A stretch of 64,000 nt of DNA from NCBI GenBank assembly GCA_029866005.1, contig JARXAE010000008.1, forward strand, positions 1 through 64,000, read 5' to 3'. The notes under the pieces are model-generated. The model was not told the DNA's origin, did no database searches, and saw only the letters and a program-made list of their open reading frames with translations. The first letter of the stretch is position 1; each line of letters starts with the position of its first letter. The position numbers and the translations under genes were made by a program. Source of the DNA: Fimbriimonas sp. GTDB lineage: Bacteria; Armatimonadota; Fimbriimonadia; Fimbriimonadales; Fimbriimonadaceae. Below, piece by piece: positions 1-8,353 of the stretch.

Positions 1-1
1 T

Positions 2-370
2 CCTAAGAGTGAGCCACTCATATGGCTGGGAGATATCAACATTGCGCCTCAACCTCACGACGTCTATGATTCGGCTAAGATGCTTGGCGGAGTTGGCCAC
101 CATCCTGATGAGTTCTCGCGGCTTTCCAAGATCGTCGAGTACGGCTTGATTGACGTCTTCCGCCTTCACGAATTTGGAGGGGGACATTACTCCTATTGGG
201 AGTTCACGGTGCCGCAAGCCGTTCAGCGTGGGATTGGATGGCGGATCGATCATATATATGCGACTGAGGAGCTGGCCGAGAAGTGCACCTCGTGTGTGAT
301 CGACAAAAAAGCTCGGCTTCTAGAGAAGCCGAGCGATCATACGTTTGTCGTTGCTGAGTTTGACTTGTGA
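2..370 (+). CDS. xthA: Exodeoxyribonuclease III, C-terminal part (5' end outside window)
   Basis: The frame is open from the first bases of the window, so this is the 3' part of a gene that begins upstream. The visible ~122 residues carry the GDINIAP motif (metal-binding Asp/Asn), the following DVYD segment, and a terminal SDH motif (Asp-His catalytic pair), all characteristic of the ExoIII/AP-endonuclease family. The enzyme removes nucleotides from the 3' ends of duplex DNA and cleaves at abasic sites in base-excision repair in the cytoplasm. It converges on the pyrophosphatase gene with only 2 bases between the stops. The opposing gene's probable terminator lies inside this coding sequence at 305-334. 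Confidence 0.93.
   Translation, partial: PKSEPLIWLGDINIAPQPHDVYDSAKMLGGVGHHPDEFSRLSKIVEYGLIDVFRLHEFGGGHYSYWEFTVPQAVQRGIGWRIDHIYATEELAEKCTSCVIDKKARLLEKPSDHTFVVAEFDL
305..334 (-). terminator. Rho-independent terminator of the pyrophosphatase gene, inside xthA
   Basis: Perfect 11-base inverted arms at 311-321 and 324-334. Read on the minus strand they are followed by six T (305-310). The hairpin lies 39 bases beyond the hppA stop and within the last codons of the opposing xthA gene. Confidence 0.75.
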
Positions 371-372
371 AA

Positions 373-3300
373 TTAGTCCTTCATGTGCTCTAGCTGTTCG
401 GCAAGCGAGCCCTTCTTGCTTCGCATGAAGGCAAACACAAGAGCGGCAATCGCAACCGTGGTCACAACCCAGCCCATGACACCACTCGTCTGAGGCTGAA
501 TCACTACCCCTACGATGAGGAGCGCGACGAGATTCATGACCTTGATCAGCGGGTTGAGGGCGGGACCAGCAGTATCCTTGAACGGATCTCCAACGGTGTC
601 ACAGACAACTGACGCCTTGTGAGCTTCCGTACCCTTACCACCATGGAGGCCGTCCTCAATGACCTTCTTCGCGTTGTCCCACATACCGCCGGAGTTCGCA
701 AGAAGAACAGCCATCAGCTGACCACTCGCAATCGCTCCAGCGAGGAATCCGCCGAGGGCCATGGCTCCGGCAAGGTTGTATTCAACTTCGCCAACCATTA
801 CAGGAGCCTTACCAATTCCGAAACCGAACGCAACTGCGATGGGAAGGAAAATCGCGAGGATTCCTGGACCAAGAAGCTCTCGCTGTGCGGCGGCAGTCAC
901 GATCGCTACACAGCGAGCGTAGTCGGGTTTGGTTTCACCCTTCAAGATGCCTGGCATCTCGCGGAATTGACGTCGTACTTCGGATATTAATTCGAACGCC
1001 GCGCGACCAACCGCATTGATCGCGAAAGAGCTGAACAAGAACGGAGCCGCGGCACCAATCAACAGTCCGAGGAAGACCTCAGGAACATCAAGTCTCAAGC
1101 CTTGAACTTCAAGGTGTGAGGACTCTACGAATGATTGGAACAGCGCTACAGCGGCTACAACAGCAGTTGTAATTGCAAATCCCTTTGTGAGGGCCTTTGT
1201 AGTGTTTCCAGCCGCGTCAAGTCGCTGCAGCGACGTTGAACCGTATGCGTTATGGCTCTCACCCGACATCTCGAAAACGCCTTGCGCGTTGTCAGAAATC
1301 GGACCGAAGGTGTCCATCGCAAGAATGTACGCCGTGGTCGTCAGAAGCCCGAGTCCGACCAGAGCGATTCCGTAGAACGCCATGATCATGGAACCATACT
1401 CAGCCGGCGGGAACAGCTTAAGCGGAACAATCAGCGCACCGACAATCGCCAACACCATGAAGACGCTCGACTCCAGGCCGTAAGCGAATCCGGAGATGAT
1501 CATCGGAGCTGGGCCGGCAGTAGCAACTCCAGCAACTTCTTTACAAGGTCGCTTGTTAGCGCTGACGTAGTAGTTCGTCAAGAACTCGACGGCGATGGCG
1601 ACAATGATTCCGAATACAACCGCAAGGGCGAACTTGTACCAGGGCACCTTGACTGTTTCGACAGCAGCGCCATTCTCGATTTGAACAGCGGCTGGCGCAG
1701 TCGCCATAGGATCCTTCTCTTTAGCAGCATCGGCAGCCTTCATTTCCTCCACCGACTTACGGAAGAAGGTGATTGACTCACCGCCTTGGAACTTGTCAGG
1801 TCGGTCGACTCCGGGTGCGGAGACTAAAGCGAACTTGTCTTCGCTGGTCGAGTAGTAGAGGTGGACCGGCTTGGTGTCAAGAGTTGTAATCTTGGCAGTC
1901 CCTTTCTGATCCTCAATCGCTTTGACACCCTTCTTCAGTTGGTCGTCAATTTTCTGTGGCTCGCCTGGACCGAGCCAGATTGTCTGCTCACTCGATTGAC
2001 CGGGCTGACCCTGTTGACCAGGCATTGTGATGTTCGCCTTGAGTTTTACGGCAACATACTTGTTTCCAAAACGCTGGGCTACGGTCGTATATTTGTTGGT
2101 TTGAAAGTCCTTTTCATCGAAACCTCGCGTGACCGCGTAGTTCAATGCTGGGAAAGATCGATTGGCGATCTCGTCCTCCGTAACCTCTTTGTAGCCAGTA
2201 AGACCCTTCGGCATCTTCATCCCAGTTCCGGGAGTTCCGATGAGTTGCTTGACGTTGGTTTGGTCGTCTTTGTCTCCGGCCTGAAGTCCAAGAGCGACTA
2301 TCCGTTTGTCGGCAAGAATGTCACCTTCGGTGACTTTCGACTCTTCAATTTTCTTTTCTTTGGCAAGTGAAGCCTGAACTTCCTTGACGGTCACCATCAC
2401 CTTTGTTTGAGCCGCGGTTTGCGTCAAGATTTCTCGAATCGAAACATTGTTCAGAAGCAGGAAAGACAGGACGAATGCGCCGATGGCTGAAATTCCCGCG
2501 GTCAGACGGAAGCCGCCAAGAATTGGCTTGAGCGGATCACTGTCAAGATCATCGTTGCCTTTCACACCGGCGATTCCGATAGTGGAGGCGACAATACCAA
2601 CCGCGCATGCGGCCAGGGCAAAGACGATGAGCTTCGGCCATGTGTTACTGTCGAGAACGGTGGAAGTTGCAGCACCGAGAACGATGGTGGCAACAAGCAT
2701 AACAACGTAGGATTCAAAGACGTCGGCAGCCATTCCAGCGCAGTCTCCGACGTTGTCACCGACGTTGTCCGCGATTGTCGCCGGATTCATCGGGGAGTCT
2801 TCAGGGATTCCTGCTTCAACTTTTCCGACAAGGTCAGCTCCTACGTCAGCTGCTTTAGTGTAGATACCACCGCCGACGCGCATGAACAGAGCTGCGAGTG
2901 AACCACCAAAACCGTATCCAACGAGGAGCGTCGTCGCCTCGTTTGGCCTTATCAGCAAAATCAATGACGAGAAGAACAGGCCGACTCCGATCGTGACCAG
3001 ACCAGCGACCGATCCGGATCGGAACGCGATTTCAAGAGCCTTTTTGTTCGAAGTCATAGCTGCGTTTGCAACGCGAGCGTTTGCTTTGACAGCCATGATC
3101 ATGCCCGCAAAGCCTGAGAAGTAAGAGGAGATTACGCCGAAAATGAAAGCCACTCCAACTGTCAGCGCTGTTGGGACGACCCCAAAGTTGACAATCAGGA
3201 AAAGGGACACCATCCCCAAAATTTGTAGGGTGAGCCTCGACCAATCTCGTTTGAGACCTCTTCCTTTCCAGAGATCTCGGGCGATCAAGCCAATGAAAAC

Positions 3301-3717
3301 GATTAAGGCAATTGGACGGATTACGAGTTTGAGAGGTAATTGATATGCGTCTTCAGGTTTCCAATACATCGCGGTTAACAAGATGAAAAGAAACCAAACG
3401 AATGGGATCATCGCCCGGATCTGCTGACTCAGGTAGGCGCGTGCACCATCTTCGATGGCGGTTTGCACGAATTGCATGCCCTCGCTACCTCGATCTTCGA
3501 GCATGATCTTTTTCGCCATCATCATAGCGACAATGACTCCGACGACGCCAAGAATGGCGGCGACGAGGAGGATGATCTTATCTTGAGAACCAAACTTGAG
3601 ATGGACATTCTCGCCTTCAGCGGCTAGCGCCGACGCTGCTGAGAAAAGTCCCAATCCAAGGGAAATGAAAAGGCGGTGTGCGCTACTTTGCGCAACGGGT
3701 TGCTGTTTTGACTTCAT
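373..3717 (-). CDS. hppA: Membrane-bound proton-translocating pyrophosphatase, K+-independent type, with a large insertion
   Basis: Integral-membrane ion pump that couples pyrophosphate hydrolysis to cation transport. Signature motifs are DVGADLVGK (291-299) and the DNVGDNVGDCAG block (317-328). GNTTKALTK (837-845) has Lys and Thr at the two positions that in this family mark potassium-independent enzymes; proton pumping is inferred from that subtype. Residues 1-33 resemble a signal peptide, which some family members have. The protein is 1114 residues, against 660-770 usually. The excess is a hydrophilic stretch at about 425-690 between the membrane segments ending near 423 and starting near 693. 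By topology of known structures I place it on the outer side. ATG start with AGGGAG upstream. Confidence 0.95.
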   Translation of the reverse strand: MKSKQQPVAQSSAHRLFISLGLGLFSAASALAAEGENVHLKFGSQDKIILLVAAILGVVGVIVAMMMAKKIMLEDRGSEGMQFVQTAIEDGARAYLSQQIRAMIPFVWFLFILLTAMYWKPEDAYQLPLKLVIRPIALIVFIGLIARDLWKGRGLKRDWSRLTLQILGMVSLFLIVNFGVVPTALTVGVAFIFGVISSYFSGFAGMIMAVKANARVANAAMTSNKKALEIAFRSGSVAGLVTIGVGLFFSSLILLIRPNEATTLLVGYGFGGSLAALFMRVGGGIYTKAADVGADLVGKVEAGIPEDSPMNPATIADNVGDNVGDCAGMAADVFESYVVMLVATIVLGAATSTVLDSNTWPKLIVFALAACAVGIVASTIGIAGVKGNDDLDSDPLKPILGGFRLTAGISAIGAFVLSFLLLNNVSIREILTQTAAQTKVMVTVKEVQASLAKEKKIEESKVTEGDILADKRIVALGLQAGDKDDQTNVKQLIGTPGTGMKMPKGLTGYKEVTEDEIANRSFPALNYAVTRGFDEKDFQTNKYTTVAQRFGNKYVAVKLKANITMPGQQGQPGQSSEQTIWLGPGEPQKIDDQLKKGVKAIEDQKGTAKITTLDTKPVHLYYSTSEDKFALVSAPGVDRPDKFQGGESITFFRKSVEEMKAADAAKEKDPMATAPAAVQIENGAAVETVKVPWYKFALAVVFGIIVAIAVEFLTNYYVSANKRPCKEVAGVATAGPAPMIISGFAYGLESSVFMVLAIVGALIVPLKLFPPAEYGSMIMAFYGIALVGLGLLTTTAYILAMDTFGPISDNAQGVFEMSGESHNAYGSTSLQRLDAAGNTTKALTKGFAITTAVVAAVALFQSFVESSHLEVQGLRLDVPEVFLGLLIGAAAPFLFSSFAINAVGRAAFELISEVRRQFREMPGILKGETKPDYARCVAIVTAAAQRELLGPGILAIFLPIAVAFGFGIGKAPVMVGEVEYNLAGAMALGGFLAGAIASGQLMAVLLANSGGMWDNAKKVIEDGLHGGKGTEAHKASVVCDTVGDPFKDTAGPALNPLIKVMNLVALLIVGVVIQPQTSGVMGWVVTTVAIAALVFAFMRSKKGSLAEQLEHMKD

Positions 3718-3796
3718 GAGTGTTACGAACTCCCTGAAATCGAACGCTTCTGCGCGGTGTAACCCCGCGTTTGGCCGCTGACCTGGAATCGAATCT

Positions 3797-3823
3797 AGTT
3801 TACCAGGGCAGAAAGTGTGTCAG
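3797..3823 (-). promoter_or_regulatory. Probable hppA promoter
   Basis: On the minus strand an extended -10, TGG-TAAACT (3797-3802), lies 15 bases after a -35-like CTGACA (3818-3823). It predicts a leader of roughly 70 bases, consistent with the Shine-Dalgarno before hppA. Spacing is slightly short. Confidence 0.45.
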
Positions 3824-3873
3824 TTCCCATGAAGGGGGGGTTTGGGCTCCGACTTTGGAACTCTGAGTTAAAG

Positions 3874-3949
3874 TGGTCGGGGCGACACGATTCGAACGTG
3901 CGACCTCATGCTCCCAAAGCACGCGCGCTACCAACTGCGCCACGCCCCG
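3874..3949 (-). tRNA. tRNA-Pro (UGG)
   Basis: The minus strand folds as a full cloverleaf. Acceptor arms CGGGGCG and CGCCCCG pair over 7 bp. The anticodon loop CUUUGGGAG reads UGG, the T arm contains GUUCGAAUC, and CCA is encoded at 3874-3876. It lies in the gap between divergent hppA and the DUF4139 gene. Confidence 0.95.
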
Positions 3950-3965
3950 ACATTAGGGAACCGAT

Positions 3966-3995
3966 ATGATACCTTTTCCGAAACGGATTGAACAA
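3966..3995 (-). promoter_or_regulatory. Probable tRNA-Pro promoter
   Basis: Minus strand: TTGTTC (3990-3995), an 18-base spacer, then TATCAT (3966-3971), about 16 bases before the mature tRNA 5' end. The string GGTATCATAT recurs before the tRNA-Gly gene near 35.99 kb, which supports the call. Confidence 0.5.
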
Positions 3996-4025
3996 CTGGG
4001 GCGTCCTAAGGCACAGAAGGATTGT

Positions 4026-5441
4026 ATGTTGAGCACACTTGCCGCCGTCGCCGCCCTCGCCGCACCGACCTCTACCGAGGTCACTGTTTACAACCAAGGC
4101 ATGGGCTTCATCAAGGAAGTTCGCGCCGCAAAGCTGAAGAAGGGAACTCAGTCAATGCTGGTTGAAAACGTCGCCCAGCTCATTGACCCAACTTCAGTGG
4201 GCTTCAAATGCCTGTCGAATCCGGGCTCGGTCGGAGTTCTGGAGCAGAACTACCAGTTCGACCTCATCTCTCCGCAGTCGATTCTGGCCAAGTCGGTAGG
4301 CAAGAAGATTCGGCTCACCCGAGCAGTTGGAATGCAAAAAGAAACTCTAACGGGCACTCTCTTGAGTTCGCCAACGACCGTGGTCAACACTGGAAACGGT
4401 CAGGAGTACTCATACAATGGACTCGTCATTCGAGCTGATGACGGTCGCATCATTCTCTCCCCTCAGGGTGAGATTGATGTGATGGAGATGCCCGAGGGGC
4501 TGATTTCTACTCCATCTTTGATTTGGGAGTTGGATAGCGACAAGGATCAGGATGCACAGATTGAGCTGAGCTATTTGACCCAGGGAATGAGCTGGAACGC
4601 CAACTACGTGTTAACTCTGGACAAAGATTCTACAGCGGATGTTCAGGGCTGGGTTTCACTTAACAACCAAAGCGGAATGTCGTTCAAGGATGCGACTCTA
4701 AAACTTCTTGCAGGAGAGATCAATACCGTACAACCTCCGAGGGCAGAGTTTATGGCAATGGCCGCTGATTCAAATGTACGAAGGGCTAAGGGCGGTAACC
4801 AAATGGCCGAGGAGTCTCTTTTCGAGTACCACCTATACACCCTCCAGCGGCCCGCAACGGTTAGAAACAAAGAGAACAAGCAGCTGAGCCTTCTTACCGG
4901 AGAAAACGTACCTGTCAAAAAGCAAATCATCTTTGACTCAATGGCGGGCTACGATGGGTACTACCCAGACGAGGGGCAGGTTGGTATGGGTCAGCTCTCG
5001 CCGCTTGTGAAACTCAAGTTTGTCAACGATGAGAAGTCAAATCTCGGCATGCCGTTTCCAGCAGGCAAGATCAGAATCTACTCGCGAGACAGCAAAGGAT
5101 CTGTTCAGTTCCTCGGTGAAGATCTGATCAAGCACACGCCCAAGGATGAGAAGATTAGCCTTAATGTTGGTCGATCTTTTGACATTCGAGCAGACCGGAA
5201 GCGCACTAATTTCACTCGAATTGCGGCACAACGAGTTCGAGAGACCTTTGAAATTGAGGTTCGGAATCGGAAGGCAGTTGCGGAGACGGTATTCCTTTAC
5301 GAGCGGCACTGGGGCGATTGGAAGATCACCGACAAGAGCGATGCCTTTGTCAAAGAGGATTCCTCGACCGCAGTATTTGAGCTGAAACTGAAAGCCGGCG
5401 AAGTGAAGACCGTCAGCTACACGGTCGAGACCAAGTGGTGA
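4026..5441 (+). CDS. Secreted DUF4139 domain protein
   Basis: Predicted exported protein of 471 residues. A short Ala/Leu-rich signal peptide (residues 1-13) follows the ATG at 4026. I prefer this start to an upstream in-frame ATG at 3966 because it is preceded by GAAGGA and begins the signal sequence directly. The body resembles DUF4139 proteins: an N-terminal segment with the VTVYNQG opening, a central all-beta region with LSYLTQGMSWNANY, and a C-terminal beta domain ending in KAGEVKTVSYTVE. The function of the family is not established. It stands alone between tRNA-Pro and convergent msrB, with which it shares a bidirectional terminator. Confidence 0.8.
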   Translation: MLSTLAAVAALAAPTSTEVTVYNQGMGFIKEVRAAKLKKGTQSMLVENVAQLIDPTSVGFKCLSNPGSVGVLEQNYQFDLISPQSILAKSVGKKIRLTRAVGMQKETLTGTLLSSPTTVVNTGNGQEYSYNGLVIRADDGRIILSPQGEIDVMEMPEGLISTPSLIWELDSDKDQDAQIELSYLTQGMSWNANYVLTLDKDSTADVQGWVSLNNQSGMSFKDATLKLLAGEINTVQPPRAEFMAMAADSNVRRAKGGNQMAEESLFEYHLYTLQRPATVRNKENKQLSLLTGENVPVKKQIIFDSMAGYDGYYPDEGQVGMGQLSPLVKLKFVNDEKSNLGMPFPAGKIRIYSRDSKGSVQFLGEDLIKHTPKDEKISLNVGRSFDIRADRKRTNFTRIAAQRVRETFEIEVRNRKAVAETVFLYERHWGDWKITDKSDAFVKEDSSTAVFELKLKAGEVKTVSYTVETKW

Positions 5442-5474
5442 TTTGGGTGCGGGAACAATTTCCCGCACCCAAAT
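5441..5474. terminator. Bidirectional terminator between DUF4139 gene and msrB
   Basis: A 14-15 bp perfect inverted repeat (arms 5441-5455 and 5460-5474, loop CAAT) sits exactly between the two convergent stop codons. Its outer bases are A/T-rich on both sides. Confidence 0.75.
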
Positions 5475-5884
5475 TAGCTACCTTCAAACTTGATGCTGAT
5501 GCTGTTGATACAGTATCGGAGCCCAGTTGGCGTCCCATAACCATCGGGAAAGACGTGTCCGAGGTGACCACCGCATTTGGTGCAAGTCACCTCAACTCGG
5601 CGCATGCCAAGCGTGGTGTCCTCGTGCTCGGTAATCTTAGACTTATCCAGACCTTCATAGAATGAGGGCCAGCCGCAACCGGAGTCGAACTTGGCCTCAC
5701 TTGTGAACAAAACCTCGTTACATCCTGCACAGCGGTAGACACCGTCACCTTTATGATCCCAATACTCGCCAGTGAAAGCTCTTTCTGTACCTTTCTCTCG
5801 CAGAACGTGAAACTGCTGGGGAGTCAGAATGCCACGCCACTCTTGCTCATTCTGAGGCAGTTCGTTGATTGGTAGTTGATCCAT
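5474..5884 (-). CDS. msrB: Peptide-methionine (R)-S-oxide reductase
   Basis: Reduces the R epimer of methionine sulfoxide in oxidised proteins, in the cytoplasm. The 136-residue length is typical. Visible family features are two zinc-binding CxxC pairs (CAGC and CTKC), the GCGWPSF motif, GHLGHVF, and the RYCINS motif that carries the catalytic cysteine near the C terminus. It is a single-domain MsrB with no MsrA fusion. A -10-like TAAGAT lies 6 bases before the ATG (5891-5896), suggesting a leaderless transcript. No partner gene is adjacent. Confidence 0.96.
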   Translation of the reverse strand: MDQLPINELPQNEQEWRGILTPQQFHVLREKGTERAFTGEYWDHKGDGVYRCAGCNEVLFTSEAKFDSGCGWPSFYEGLDKSKITEHEDTTLGMRRVEVTCTKCGGHLGHVFPDGYGTPTGLRYCINSISIKFEGS

Positions 5885-5890
5885 GAATTC

Positions 5891-5896
5891 ATCTTA
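5891..5896 (-). promoter_or_regulatory. -10 element of msrB (leaderless type)
   Basis: TAAGAT on the minus strand with a 6-base spacer to the ATG at 5884 and no Shine-Dalgarno. It fits the pattern seen before many genes in this window. Confidence 0.5.
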
Positions 5897-5921
5897 CGCT
5901 TGAGCCCGGTGAAACATTCCA

Positions 5922-5954
5922 AATAAAAAAAGACCCAGCCTAAGCTGGGTCTTT
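5922..5954 (-). terminator. Terminator of the RRM gene, with a duplicated arm
   Basis: The arms AAAGACCCAGC (5929-5939) and GCTGGGTCTTT (5944-5954) form an 11-bp stem with loop CTAA. On the minus strand it is followed by a T-rich run. A second copy of the right arm with flanks (5959-5974) precedes it, so two alternative hairpins are possible. Confidence 0.75.
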
Positions 5955-5995
5955 ACTATAAGCTGGGTCTTTACTAGTCTTTGGTAGTCAGCCGA

Positions 5996-6436
5996 TCAAT
6001 ATCGGCCGCGTCCGCCGCCGCCGCCGCCGCTACTGCGACCGCCGCCGTATCCACCACCGCCACCGGAGCGACCACCGCCGCCACCGCCGCCGTATCCGCC
6101 ACCGCCGCCGGAGCGACCACCGCCGCCACCGCCGCCGTATCCGCCGCCGCCACCGGAGCGACCACCGCCGCCACCGTAGCCGCCACCACCGCCCTCACGA
6201 GGACGATCTTCCTTTGGACGAGCTTCGTTCACACGAAGGGTTCGTCCGCCGAGGGTGAAGCCATCAAGCTTTGCAATTGCTGCGTCAAGCTGGTCTTCTG
6301 GAACGTCGAGGAAGCCGAAGCCTCGGTTCTCAACGATGCGTGGGTTGCTTGGCTGGAACTCAGCCGCTGCATCCAACAGCTCGTCTTCTGTCGCCGAATA
6401 GGACAGATTGCCAATATAGAGTCTCTTTGTGCTCAT
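5996..6436 (-). CDS. RRM-domain RNA-binding protein with glycine-rich tail
   Basis: A single RNA-recognition motif occupies residues 1-72, with RNP2 LYIGNL (6-11) and RNP1 NRGFGFLDV (37-45). A low-complexity tail (about 80-146) follows, made of repeated GGGGYGGGG(G)RSGG units and ending in GRGRY. This is the architecture of bacterial glycine-rich RNA-binding proteins of the Rbp type, which bind single-stranded RNA and are often cold-responsive. Any cold response here is only inferred. The start has a GAGAAAG Shine-Dalgarno and a leader, unlike many neighbours. The tail's nucleotide repeats create long spurious reading frames on the other strand. Confidence 0.9.
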   Translation of the reverse strand: MSTKRLYIGNLSYSATEDELLDAAAEFQPSNPRIVENRGFGFLDVPEDQLDAAIAKLDGFTLGGRTLRVNEARPKEDRPREGGGGGYGGGGGRSGGGGGYGGGGGGGRSGGGGGYGGGGGGGRSGGGGGYGGGRSSGGGGGGRGRY

Positions 6437-6549
6437 TTCTTTCTCAGGGTTGAATGCTTATCCGGAATCTGGAGAAATGATGCGTATCGTTCTTCGAGAA
6501 ATCTATCTAAAGCAGGCAACTGAGAACAGTATACCAACAACCCATAAAT

Positions 6550-6597
6550 TTGACCGAATAGTCAACCGATGATAAGGAGGGGAACACTAGTTTCCTT
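6550..6597 (+). promoter_or_regulatory. pilB upstream region: dyad, possible promoter and leader hairpin
   Basis: TTGAC-N6-GTCAA forms a dyad at 6550-6565. Its left arm could serve as a -35, with a weak -10-like TAAGGA at 6573-6578. An AAGGAGG at 6574-6580 lies about 30 bases before the pilB ATG and can pair with TCCTT at 6593-6597. An in-frame stop just before the ATG rules out a longer pilB. Confidence 0.3.
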
Positions 6598-6608
6598 CTG
6601 GCTAAGAC

Positions 6609-8315
6609 ATGGTATTGACGGGCGAACATTTTCTGAAGGAAGGGCTGATCACGCATGAACAGCTTAATGACGCCATGTCAAAACAGCGTGATTTGGATGG
6701 CAAAGAGTCCATCGCCCGAATTCTTGTTCAGCTTGGCTATGTCACTGAGCGGGATCGCGTTAAGTGTCAAGGCAAAGTTTGGGGCGTGGCGTTTGCCGAT
6801 GTCACTGAAATCATTCCCAGGCCAGAAGCTCTGAGCATGATGAATTCGGCAAATGCTCGAAAGTTCAAAGCGCTGCCTATGGAACGACAAGGAAATCGGC
6901 TCCTTGTTGCAATGGTCAATCCGCTTGATATCTTTGCGATTGACGAGATTCGCCTCACCACGGGTCTGGATGTCGAGCCTCTGATTGCGGTCGAAGCCGA
7001 CCTGATCAATGGCCTTGTTCAGTTCTATCGGAATGAGAGTGAAGCACTTGCGGGAGTTCTCAAGGATTTCGATGAAGACCAAGTCGTTGATATCAAGAAG
7101 AAAGTCGAGGAGGTTGAGGAGGAAGCAGACACGGACGATGCTCCGATTATCCGTCTCGCAAATCTGATCATCAACCAGGCTATCGTCGATAAGGCGTCGG
7201 ACATCCACATCGAGCCGCTCAAGGACGGAATGCGAGTTCGGTACCGCATCGATGGAGTCATGGTCGAGGGAATGCACTTCCCAAAAAAACTTGCTGCTCC
7301 ACTCTGTAGCCGATTCAAGATCATCTCCAACATGGACATCGCAGAGAAGCGTGCCCCACAAGATAACCGAATCTCAATGACGATCAGTGGTCGAGACTAC
7401 GACTTCCGGGTGAGCACCCTGCCGATGATCTTTGGTGAAAAGATCGTAATGCGAGTTCTCGATAAAGGTGGAATAAACGTAGGTCTATCAAAACTCGGCT
7501 TCCTTGAGCACAACTTGATGATGATCGAAGACATGTGTCAGAAGACATATGGGATCATTCTCGTCACCGGACCGACGGGTTCGGGGAAGTCAACGACTCT
7601 CTACTCGATTCTCAACGAGCTCAATACAGGCGATAACAACATCATCACGATTGAAGATCCAGTTGAGTATGAACTCAGCGGGATCAATCAGTGCGGTGTC
7701 AATGTTCGAGCGGGAATGACGTTTGCGGCTGGCCTAAGGGCGATGCTTCGTCAGGATCCGGACATCATCATGGTAGGTGAAATGCGCGACGGCGAAACTG
7801 CAACCATTGCGATGGAAGCTGCTCTCACAGGCCACTTGGTCTTATCGACGCTCCACACGAATGATGCACCAGCCGCTCCAACGCGACTCATGGACATGGG
7901 TGTTGAACCTTTTCTCATTGCGTCCTCGGTCATAGGGATTCTCGCCCAGCGACTCTGCCGAGTGACCTGCGCCAATTGCAAGCAAGCTTACGACGTGCGT
8001 AAGGAAGATATTCTCCGTTACGGCTTTGAGTTGCCATATGCCGTTGCTAATGATGGCAAAGACGTCGTGACGCTCTATCGCGGCGTTGGATGCGATAAGT
8101 GTAAAAAGACCGGTTACAAGGGGCGTACTGGCGTTCATGAGCTCATGGTTGTTACGGACGAGCTTAGAGACATGATCATGAAAGAAGCAGCCGCCCATGA
8201 CCTGCGCCACAAGGCAATTGAAGTGGGGATGAAACCACTTCAGTCGGATGCACTCTCTAAGGTTCTTTTGGGAATCACGACATTGGATGAGGTCGTTCGC
8301 GTTATTTACGCTTAA
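6609..8315 (+). CDS. pilB: Type IV pilus assembly / type II secretion ATPase PilB-like
   Basis: Hexameric cytoplasmic ATPase that powers pilus extension or pseudopilus assembly at the inner membrane. The 568-residue protein has an N-terminal GspE_N-like domain (about 1-140), an acidic linker near 160-175, and a secretion-ATPase core. Walker A GPTGSGKS is at 321-328. Walker B is in DPDIIMVGEMRD, followed by a His box LSTLHTNDA. A tetracysteine zinc site (CANC and CDKC) typical of PilB/GspE lies in the last quarter. pilT follows 38 bases downstream on the same strand. The pilM-Q and major pilin genes are not in the window. Confidence 0.93.
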   Translation: MVLTGEHFLKEGLITHEQLNDAMSKQRDLDGKESIARILVQLGYVTERDRVKCQGKVWGVAFADVTEIIPRPEALSMMNSANARKFKALPMERQGNRLLVAMVNPLDIFAIDEIRLTTGLDVEPLIAVEADLINGLVQFYRNESEALAGVLKDFDEDQVVDIKKKVEEVEEEADTDDAPIIRLANLIINQAIVDKASDIHIEPLKDGMRVRYRIDGVMVEGMHFPKKLAAPLCSRFKIISNMDIAEKRAPQDNRISMTISGRDYDFRVSTLPMIFGEKIVMRVLDKGGINVGLSKLGFLEHNLMMIEDMCQKTYGIILVTGPTGSGKSTTLYSILNELNTGDNNIITIEDPVEYELSGINQCGVNVRAGMTFAAGLRAMLRQDPDIIMVGEMRDGETATIAMEAALTGHLVLSTLHTNDAPAAPTRLMDMGVEPFLIASSVIGILAQRLCRVTCANCKQAYDVRKEDILRYGFELPYAVANDGKDVVTLYRGVGCDKCKKTGYKGRTGVHELMVVTDELRDMIMKEAAAHDLRHKAIEVGMKPLQSDALSKVLLGITTLDEVVRVIYA

Positions 8316-8353
8316 GTAGTTTTACGAGTGAGTATGGAAAGAGGATAAGAGAC

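Noticed and set aside
5996..6200. Tandem nucleotide repeat that might be taken for a CRISPR or satellite array
   Set aside because: The repeats are codons of the GGY/RSGG protein tail, without spacers of unique sequence.
5981..6523. Long Ala/Thr-rich open frame on the plus strand
   Set aside because: It is the reverse of the GGC/GGA repeats that code for the glycine-rich tail of the RRM protein; composition is artificial and there is no family match.
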